Below, piece by piece: positions 52,184-59,451 of a stretch of DNA of 64,000 nucleotides. The stretch lies in IMG/VR virus record IMGVR_UViG_3300020473_000025, positions 1-64,000 of that record; one strand, 5' to 3'. Made by a program: the position numbers and the translations under genes. This DNA comes from a virus. Below the pieces are notes generated by a model that did not search any database, had not been told where the DNA came from, and saw only the letters and a program-made list of their open reading frames with translations. Every line of letters starts with the position of its first letter. The first letter of the stretch is position 1.

Positions 52184-53674
52184 ATGCTACAATCTAACAT
52201 GACAGTACAACGTTTGATGTTCTTCGAGATGGGCAGCTACCATGCGTTAGCTCTCCGCCCATACCAAACACACACGGATGCTCAGTCTATAGGTATTTTC
52301 AATGACGTGACTAACGGTGGTACTAACTTAAGTACCAATGCAGTAGCGCAAGGTTGTGATGGTTTAGTAAGACCGTCAGCACAAGCTGCTGGAATGGCAA
52401 ACATAGCAGGAGGGTGGGATGAGCGTCGCTTTGTATTCCTCATGCATGTCTCTTTTGAGAAAATGGGTGTCACTATTTATCAAGTATTATCTGGTTATAC
52501 TGACCGTTTTGATCTTAGCCTAAATGGGACATTGAGTCCTGACATGATGTTGCACTTCAATAACTCTGTTGAAATTAGACAGACTGCTATATTAGGTGCA
52601 AACGGTCGCCAGATGCAAATGTCAGTACGCGATGCGTCACACATCCTTACAGATAGCGTGGGTGGAGTTAATCGAAATGGATATCCAGGAGGCTGGGGTG
52701 CGAGCACACAGAGCTTGAACTATTCATGCAGCATGCGTCCAATGGATATCTTCCATAGAAGTGGAGTTCCTAGCGTACTTCATGAAAGCTCCTATACCAG
52801 CAACGCTGTTGATGGTCGTGTAAGTTTCCTACAAGGACCTAAGAAGAGCCGACGCTCTAACTCATCAGCCCCTGTATATCTAAGTCGTCTGCTAACTGCA
52901 CAGCAAACAGCAGAAAGAAACAGCTTAGACGCAATGGACGATGACCAAACGATCCACAACGCAGCAGCGGGTCAGGTAATTGAGCAAAGCATGATGGATG
53001 ATGGTTTCATCTCAACACTAGATGGTCATAGTCAGATCATGTCAACTGCAGCAATTAGCTACGGTGAGTTATGCTCATTCAACCCTCACGTAGATGACAT
53101 CGCTGAAGTTATTAAACGTAAAGCTGGTGCACCAATGCGCCACGGTCGTGATTCAAACCACTGGAACGGTGCTAACAATGAAACACTTATTGCTACAATC
53201 CTAAGTCATTCAGTACCCGCACTGATGCTGGATCTGATGCTATTAGGTGTAGAGTTTACAGCAACTAACAGTACAATAGATAGTGATTACGCAGTTGCCG
53301 TAACTGGTGCTAACAGCTTTGCTGAAGGCATTGACTTACAACCGTACGTAGCACGTTTCATTGACCGTTTGAAGTTTGAGATACTATCGGATATTTCGCG
53401 CCGTAACCGCATCTCGTTCGGTATCCACATGCGTTGTGACATAGTGGCAGACACAACCATAGATATCACGTTAGACGGCAATACAGAGCGTTTTACGATG
53501 CCTAGTTTCTGTGACGCACTAGCAACACCTGTATTTACCACACAACGTACCGACCTAGATAACGTTGCTAACGACATCATGTCAATTAGTAACAACCTAG
53601 AGACCACGGCAGCAATGCACTACGACCATGGTCAATCACCTATAATAACCCCCTTTGACAATCAAGGAGTATAA
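52184..53674 (+). CDS. phiKZ gp69-position protein, possible nuclear protein import factor
   Basis: The 496-residue protein is mixed alpha/beta and rich in Asn, Ser, Met and His, with an IRQTAIL...GRQMQMSV core and a C-terminal domain from about 330. It occupies the place of phiKZ gp69 between gp68- and gp70-like genes. phiKZ gp69 has been reported as a factor needed to import proteins into the phage nucleus (Imp1/PicA), as I recall. Whether this protein is a true homologue cannot be shown from the sequence alone. An AGGAAG site precedes the ATG, and the next gene starts two bases after the stop. Confidence 0.58.
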   Translation: MLQSNMTVQRLMFFEMGSYHALALRPYQTHTDAQSIGIFNDVTNGGTNLSTNAVAQGCDGLVRPSAQAAGMANIAGGWDERRFVFLMHVSFEKMGVTIYQVLSGYTDRFDLSLNGTLSPDMMLHFNNSVEIRQTAILGANGRQMQMSVRDASHILTDSVGGVNRNGYPGGWGASTQSLNYSCSMRPMDIFHRSGVPSVLHESSYTSNAVDGRVSFLQGPKKSRRSNSSAPVYLSRLLTAQQTAERNSLDAMDDDQTIHNAAAGQVIEQSMMDDGFISTLDGHSQIMSTAAISYGELCSFNPHVDDIAEVIKRKAGAPMRHGRDSNHWNGANNETLIATILSHSVPALMLDLMLLGVEFTATNSTIDSDYAVAVTGANSFAEGIDLQPYVARFIDRLKFEILSDISRRNRISFGIHMRCDIVADTTIDITLDGNTERFTMPSFCDALATPVFTTQRTDLDNVANDIMSISNNLETTAAMHYDHGQSPIITPFDNQGV

Positions 53675-53676
53675 CC

Positions 53677-54897
53677 ATGAGCCGCCTGATAAATCTTTAT
53701 AAAACCATACTGACCTCGGCGGGTCTTGAGTCTGATGCGCAAGGACGTATCTATCAAAAGTTAGCAGGGGAATCAATACCCTGTACAGTAGGTGAGAAAT
53801 TGCTTTTGCTGCCAACCAAAGAAGTATTGAAAGATACTGACTGGACAAGCGCTATTGCATTTCACCCACTTAGTGAGAATGTGGCTCGTGGTGAGTCACC
53901 TATTATCAAGAAGCTTAAAGAGCTACTACTTACACGTGCTACTCGTGTATTAGATGGTTTAGCGTTTCAACTGCTATCAATGGCGGCGAATACGCAAACA
54001 CATGAGAAGTTCTCACCGGCACAACTTGAATACCTGACGTACCTTAAAGATGCTGATGGTAAGATGGTAGATGCTTATCGTAAGATGATAGGTTCGGTGA
54101 CCATCGACGGCAAGCACCGTTTGATTAACATGTACCTAAAACGCTCAGGTACACTCAACGACACTAAGTACGCCCGTCTTTGTATTACTAGCTTACCAAT
54201 ACTGGATAAGTCTGATGAGGGTGAGCGAACGCTGTTTGGCCATAAAGTAAGAAAGCGTGACTTTACCTCTATCCCTCAGCTATTTGAATACATCCTACCT
54301 GGTGTTAACGAAAACGCATACAGCTACGGTACGCATAATAAAACGGCACCGTTTTTCCATGCGCTAATGCTAAGTTACCTTAACATCGCTAAACAACTTA
54401 ACCAGCGTGTTGAGATGTTTAAAGAGCATCTAGTAGATGTAGATGACTTACTAATCGATGTAAGCTTTGAAGCTGAAATGGGTTGTCTATCAGACATGCG
54501 TGATGAGATCCCACCACTAGAAGGTAATCAGGGTGATGTTGAAAATAAAGCCCCAGATACTACAGCTAACGTGGCTAAACCTGCTAATGCACCAGCATCA
54601 GCGCCTAAACCAGTAGAACCTAAGCCATCGGCTCCTGCTAAGTCAGGCGGTGCTCGTGAATGGAATACACTATCGGGAAACCGTGGTCATGGTAACGGCT
54701 ACCAACCAGCAAACACTGGATGGAGTAATGCGGCGTATGCGCCACCACCAAGTGGTCGCGCTGCAGCAATGCAGAAACAACGCCAGGTTGCTTACAACAA
54801 CTCACCTTGGAATCAGGGTCAGAATGCTGGATGGGGTAACCCGCAACCACAGAACACAGGTTGGAACCAAGGTGGTTACAACGGTGGTGGTGTTTAA
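53677..54897 (+). CDS. phiKZ gp70-position protein with a low-complexity W/N/Q/G tail
   Basis: The 406 residues have a helical folded part (1-285). A Pro/Ala-rich linker (about 290-325) follows, then a long tail of Gly, Asn, Gln and Trp repeats of the NTGW / NAGW / NQGGYNGGG type. The tail is disordered and prion-like, with potential for self-association or condensate behaviour. Similar but shorter Gly/Asn-rich tails end the SSB-like and shell proteins in this window. It is coupled to the upstream gene with an AAGGAG site. No function is assigned. Confidence 0.65.
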   Translation: MSRLINLYKTILTSAGLESDAQGRIYQKLAGESIPCTVGEKLLLLPTKEVLKDTDWTSAIAFHPLSENVARGESPIIKKLKELLLTRATRVLDGLAFQLLSMAANTQTHEKFSPAQLEYLTYLKDADGKMVDAYRKMIGSVTIDGKHRLINMYLKRSGTLNDTKYARLCITSLPILDKSDEGERTLFGHKVRKRDFTSIPQLFEYILPGVNENAYSYGTHNKTAPFFHALMLSYLNIAKQLNQRVEMFKEHLVDVDDLLIDVSFEAEMGCLSDMRDEIPPLEGNQGDVENKAPDTTANVAKPANAPASAPKPVEPKPSAPAKSGGAREWNTLSGNRGHGNGYQPANTGWSNAAYAPPPSGRAAAMQKQRQVAYNNSPWNQGQNAGWGNPQPQNTGWNQGGYNGGGV

Positions 54898-54905
54898 ATA
54901 ATAAA

Positions 54906-54955
54906 GACGGCATAAGTAGAGGGGTCAATCCCTCTACTTGTCTTTTTTTGCCGTC
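54906..54955. terminator. Bidirectional terminator with nested motif arms
   Basis: GACGGCATA (54906-54914) precedes a 10-bp stem (AAGTAGAGGG / CCCTCTACTT), then seven T and GCCGTC. The outer motif arms can extend the stem. Confidence 0.83.
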
Positions 54956-54991
54956 AGGCTGTCGTTTTTTACATAGTAAACAGATAATATG

Positions 54992-55327
54992 TTAAACTCT
55001 ATTAGCTAAATGCATAGACTTTAAACGTTCTATTTCTTCTATAGCAGGCATGATAACCGTGTTCTTGTCTTTATAGTCACTAGGGTGCTCATAGCCGTTT
55101 ACACGTAGCATGATCCAATGATACTTAGTGGCTACATCTAACTCTAACATAAGCCCGTAGAAGTCGGACTCCTGTCTATATACACGGTGTTCGTCAATCA
55201 CGGCAGTTTGGGTCTTTTCATGATTACGTAGATGCTTTAAATGCGTTTCAATCATGATGCGAAAATTAGGGTCGTAGTAAACATCAGCGCCATTAGTTCG
55301 CTGTAGTTCATGAATTTTTAACGTCAT
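54992..55327 (-). CDS. Unknown small protein (111 aa)
   Basis: A lone minus-strand gene between plus-strand RNAP-block genes. The ATG at 55327 has AGGAGAGG immediately upstream; a TTG at 55345 would extend it by six residues but is less likely. The 111-residue protein has a basic/His-rich middle (ETHLKHLRNHEKTQTAV) and a GLMLELDVATKYHWIMLRV strand region. No family is recognised. Confidence 0.62.
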   Translation of the reverse strand: MTLKIHELQRTNGADVYYDPNFRIMIETHLKHLRNHEKTQTAVIDEHRVYRQESDFYGLMLELDVATKYHWIMLRVNGYEHPSDYKDKNTVIMPAIEEIERLKSMHLANRV

Positions 55328-55352
55328 CGAGCCTCTCCTAAACAACTTAACA

Positions 55353-55362
55353 CCTACATTAT
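55353..55362 (+). promoter_or_regulatory. Early promoter motif CCTACATTAT
   Basis: ACACCTACATTAT (TACATTAT at 55355-55362) is 47 bases before the RNAP beta C-terminal gene. Confidence 0.75.
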
Positions 55363-55408
55363 CTTAGAGCAACAAATAACATAAGCCCTTTACATAGGAT
55401 AATTAACC

Positions 55409-57469
55409 ATGTCCAATATTAATACATCCGAATTACATCCGGAGTTAATGGGTCTAGGTAATAACTTAGATTCATTTGGTAAACATAACTCAGCCTCTCG
55501 TAGAAAGATGTTCTCATCTCACTTGAGTCAGGCGTTGGTTATTGAGGGTTCGACCCCTAAGCGCATTCAAACAGGTGCTGAGCGTGAGCTTGGTAAATAC
55601 ACCAAAGCTATAAAGATGCCGGTTGATGCATCTATCATTAAAGTCATTCGGCGCTATCCTCGTCGACCCGGTGCTGATTCTATCAAAGAGAATCCAGCCA
55701 CGGCTATTATCTACGAAGATGTCAATACGCAGGAAGTTGATATCTTGATGGTTGAGAATTATTGCTCCGACCATAATACGTTTGGGTTCCAATACTACCC
55801 TACAGCGGCAATGGAGAAAATCTACCCAGGAATGCAGGTTCCTAAGGGTACGGTGCTTGCTAAATCCAAGTCGCTTAAGGATGACGGTAACTATGCTTAT
55901 GGCTTAGAAGCAAACGTTGCCTATATGTCTTTACCAGCTACCATTGAGGATGGTTTTATTATCAGTGAGTCTATGGCGGAAAGACTTACTACTACCATGA
56001 CCGGTTCTCGTGTAGCTAGCTGGGGTAAAGAGTATTACCCGCTTAACTTGTACGGTGATGAAAACAATTACAAGCCATTCCCAGACATCGGTGATAAAAT
56101 ACGTGAAGATGGACTATTGTTCGCTCTGCGTAAATACGATCCAGCGCTTGGGATGGTAGAGATGACGCCTAGGGCGTTGATGACCCCAGACTACACGTAT
56201 GATAAACTAACGTATGTTTCACCTGCTGCAGGTGCGACGGTTTATGACGTCGTGGTTGATATGGATCACAACCTACCCTACAGCATTACACCTGTAGGGA
56301 TGAATGCGCAGCCCGATAAGTACATGCGTCTGCGTGATCAGTTTTACGAATATATTTACAATGAATACCGTCGTCTTGCCAAACATCGTGGTAAGGGTCT
56401 TCAATTGTCAGGTAGATTTACTAACTGGGTAACACAGGCGATTGCTAATAAGCCTAATGCCTCGCCCCACAAGGTTACACGCAAGTATCGTTACACCCCA
56501 CTTGACGATCGTCGCGTAGAAATTAAATATGCGAAGAAAGTAAAAGCCACTAAAGGGTTTAAGCTTACTGATAGTTCAGGAAGTAAGGGCGTTGTAGTAG
56601 AAGTATGGGAGGATAGCCGACTACCTGTAGGTCAAAATGGTCTACGTGCAGATGTTATCATGGATCCTATCTCGCCGGTTAAGCGTATTAACTTGTCTCA
56701 GCTATACGAGCAGTATGTTAATGCAACTAGCCACATGGTGACATGTGTGGTTAGAGATCTGATGAGTAAGGGTGAATACCAGAAAGCATGGGATTATTTG
56801 AAAGAGTACTACAGTGTAGTATCGCCGCCAATGATTCAAACCATCAACGAGGTGCTAAATAACGATAACCGTATAATTACACACTTACACACCATTGCTG
56901 CTACGGGTATTTATCTCTACCTTCCTGTGGATAGTATACACATTGGACCTAAATTAATCCAAGACCTCCGCACTAAGTTTCCAGTAGATATACAGCCGGT
57001 TACTTATTCACCTGATGGTGTTAACCAGGTCACTACAATAGATCCTGTATTAATAGGGTCTAAGTACATGATGTTATTAGAAGCGGCACCAGATAACTGG
57101 TCATCGGTCTCTACCGCTAAACTACAGCATCATGGCTTACCTGCTAAAGCATCTAAGAGCGACCGCTATGGTTCACCTAACCGTGAGCTACCTGTGCGTA
57201 TCATGGGTGAGGATGAAGTTAGACTACTTAATGCTGCCCTAGGATCTGACGTAACTGCCGAACTGTTAGATGCGTCTGCATCGCCGTTAACACAGAAAGC
57301 TATTATCCGTTCGATCCTTAACGCAGACCAACCGTCTAACATTAATCAAACTGTTAACCGTCGCAAACACCCACTGGGTAGAAGTCGACCATTGGAATAT
57401 GTAAACCACCTATTAAGCTGCGCAGGTGTTAAATTTGTAAGAGGGACGTACGATCATGAGAAAGTTTAA
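55409..57469 (+). CDS. Non-virion RNA polymerase beta C-terminal subunit (phiKZ gp71-73-like)
   Basis: The 686-residue protein carries beta hallmarks in order. ANVAYMSLPATIEDGFIISE (168-187) matches the cellular NVLVAFMPW...FEDSI, with Glu180-Asp181 at the metal-proximal pair. FKLTDSSGSKGVVVEV (384-399) matches GDKMAGRHGNKGVIS. NGLRADVIMDPISPVKRIN (410-428) matches ADVVVDPIS.VSRMN. It forms part of the active-site wall and the RNA-DNA hybrid channel. In phiKZ this gene is interrupted by an intron; here it is continuous. It overlaps the beta' C-terminal gene by 14 bases, so the two are co-translated. Confidence 0.92.
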   Translation: MSNINTSELHPELMGLGNNLDSFGKHNSASRRKMFSSHLSQALVIEGSTPKRIQTGAERELGKYTKAIKMPVDASIIKVIRRYPRRPGADSIKENPATAIIYEDVNTQEVDILMVENYCSDHNTFGFQYYPTAAMEKIYPGMQVPKGTVLAKSKSLKDDGNYAYGLEANVAYMSLPATIEDGFIISESMAERLTTTMTGSRVASWGKEYYPLNLYGDENNYKPFPDIGDKIREDGLLFALRKYDPALGMVEMTPRALMTPDYTYDKLTYVSPAAGATVYDVVVDMDHNLPYSITPVGMNAQPDKYMRLRDQFYEYIYNEYRRLAKHRGKGLQLSGRFTNWVTQAIANKPNASPHKVTRKYRYTPLDDRRVEIKYAKKVKATKGFKLTDSSGSKGVVVEVWEDSRLPVGQNGLRADVIMDPISPVKRINLSQLYEQYVNATSHMVTCVVRDLMSKGEYQKAWDYLKEYYSVVSPPMIQTINEVLNNDNRIITHLHTIAATGIYLYLPVDSIHIGPKLIQDLRTKFPVDIQPVTYSPDGVNQVTTIDPVLIGSKYMMLLEAAPDNWSSVSTAKLQHHGLPAKASKSDRYGSPNRELPVRIMGEDEVRLLNAALGSDVTAELLDASASPLTQKAIIRSILNADQPSNINQTVNRRKHPLGRSRPLEYVNHLLSCAGVKFVRGTYDHEKV

Positions 57470-59432
57470 TGTAAGAGAATTACAAAAGCTTAACTCTGAA
57501 GAAATGTGGGCAATGGATGATGAGATATTTACTATTATCTTTGATGATGGTGAATTAGTTACCTCTACTCGTCCTACTATTCTAAGTCACTACTACTGGG
57601 AAATGCAGCGTCATTTCCCAAATGCAACTATACTCAAGCGCCATCATATCGGCAACGGTCATTACACCCCTAAGCTTCATGAGGAGATCTTAAGTAATGT
57701 GTTGTTTGATACGTATTATGCGTTAAACGAAGTAGTTGACATCATGCTACTCAGTCGCATTGCTTATGAGATTACTAATAAACTTTACAACGACGCGACC
57801 AGTCAACTAGCTGGGTTTGTATCAACGGTAAGTATTTTAGATTACATTGAGATACATAACCATCCAATAACCGCAAAAGTTAGGGATGAGTTTAAACCCA
57901 ACGAACGGGCCATTGAACGTGGCTATGAACAGATTAAAGATCTACTGTATAAGAAAGAAGAAGAACTACCTAACAACAACGTTGCTGGGTTCTGTCATTC
58001 TAACGTCTTAAGCGTAGGTCAGATTGTTCAGTCGGTCGCAGCCCGTGGATTTGTAACAGATATCGATAGCCATATCCCGCCTAACCCAATCCCAACTAGC
58101 TACACAGAAGGGATGAATACGCTCCATGATTCGATGATTGAATCACGTTCAGGTTCCAAAGCATCGTTAGCACAGAAAGATCCACTGCAGACTACGCAGT
58201 ATTATAACCGCCGCATGCAGTTGGGTTGTGCGATAATACAAAATCTCCATAAAGGGGATTGTGGAACAACACGTACCGTGAAGTTCCGTGTATTGCCACA
58301 AAGTGTCAAGGTGTTAGTAGGTAAATATTACTACGACAATGACAACGAGCTAAAGGTGTTCACGGGCGATGAAGATCATTTGATCGGTGAGACAATTAAA
58401 CTGCGTTCACCGCTTGCGTGTGAGCATCCAGACCCTTACGGCGTATGTAGTAAGTGTATGGGTACGGTGGCCGCATCGGTTCCACCAGGTGCTAATCTAG
58501 GTCACGTGGCGGCTGTAGAGCTATGTGCGGTTATCTCGCAAAGCGTACTCTCTATTAAACACTTAGAGGTAAGCTCCGTTGCGATTGAGATTAGTCTAGA
58601 TGATCACCATCGTCGCTATCTGCGTCTCAATGCTAAAGGCGATAAGGTATTCATTAGAGATCAAGACCGATACGATCGTATGGAGTTGGTGCTTAATCAC
58701 AACGATGTTAAACATATTGGTGATATTAACACAATTGAAGATATTACTGATCTATCATCAAGCCGTATTTCATCGTGTCGTGATATTGTACTTAATGGGT
58801 ATCGTGGGGATGAGTTTGAAGATGTGTTATTGTCTGTGTCGTCAGGTAAGAACTATTCTTCACTATCGGGTGCAATGTTAAACTACTTGAAAGAACATGG
58901 CTGGTCTCTGAACGAGAAAGGGTTCTATGTTTGTGACCTTAGTCATTGGGACTTCAATGAACCTGCGTTTATTCTTCCAATGAAACACATGAACATGTTG
59001 GAGTATATGGATGTCATTAAGACATTTATTGAATCATCAAGTTCGCAGGAAGATAAAAGCGCAAGCATGTCTAGCCGTACAACGAAGAAGCCTAGAGATG
59101 ATAAGCGTAGCCGTATCGTTAATTGCGATTCATTGTCTCAAGCTTTGATGGACTTACATGTGTTGGTGTCTGAAAAGTTGGGTGTTAACGTGGTGCATCT
59201 GGAAATTATCATCCTGTCAATTTTAGCACGCGACCCTGATCGTATGGATCACCGTCTGCCGCGTCCTCAAGATCAAAAGGTCTTTGGAACGTATAAGCAG
59301 AATATGGAACTTAGATCGTTAACAGGCCAGGCTGCATGGATGAACCAGGCACAGATGATGATATCACCAACGTCGTTTGCTCTGACTAATCGACCTAAGC
59401 ATCCAATGGATACGGTGTTCATGGGTAAATAA
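57456..59432 (+). CDS. Non-virion RNA polymerase beta' C-terminal subunit (phiKZ gp74-like)
   Basis: The 658-residue protein contains the bridge-helix/trigger-loop region: TEGMNTLHDSMIESRSG (217-233), followed by KASLAQKDPLQTTQYYNRR (235-253), matches cellular REGLxVLQYF...KGLADTALKTA...GYLTRRL. A second zinc site with Cys269 (DCGT), Cys322, Cys331 and Cys334 (CSKC) matches the beta' C-terminal zinc motif. AVISQSVLSIKH (358-369) matches GEPGTQLTMRTFH. Together with 37538-40823 it makes up beta'. A ribosome site (GAGGG) lies inside the beta gene. Confidence 0.93.
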   Translation: MRKFNVRELQKLNSEEMWAMDDEIFTIIFDDGELVTSTRPTILSHYYWEMQRHFPNATILKRHHIGNGHYTPKLHEEILSNVLFDTYYALNEVVDIMLLSRIAYEITNKLYNDATSQLAGFVSTVSILDYIEIHNHPITAKVRDEFKPNERAIERGYEQIKDLLYKKEEELPNNNVAGFCHSNVLSVGQIVQSVAARGFVTDIDSHIPPNPIPTSYTEGMNTLHDSMIESRSGSKASLAQKDPLQTTQYYNRRMQLGCAIIQNLHKGDCGTTRTVKFRVLPQSVKVLVGKYYYDNDNELKVFTGDEDHLIGETIKLRSPLACEHPDPYGVCSKCMGTVAASVPPGANLGHVAAVELCAVISQSVLSIKHLEVSSVAIEISLDDHHRRYLRLNAKGDKVFIRDQDRYDRMELVLNHNDVKHIGDINTIEDITDLSSSRISSCRDIVLNGYRGDEFEDVLLSVSSGKNYSSLSGAMLNYLKEHGWSLNEKGFYVCDLSHWDFNEPAFILPMKHMNMLEYMDVIKTFIESSSSQEDKSASMSSRTTKKPRDDKRSRIVNCDSLSQALMDLHVLVSEKLGVNVVHLEIIILSILARDPDRMDHRLPRPQDQKVFGTYKQNMELRSLTGQAAWMNQAQMMISPTSFALTNRPKHPMDTVFMGK

Positions 59433-59451
59433 AACAATAAAGGAGGGCATC

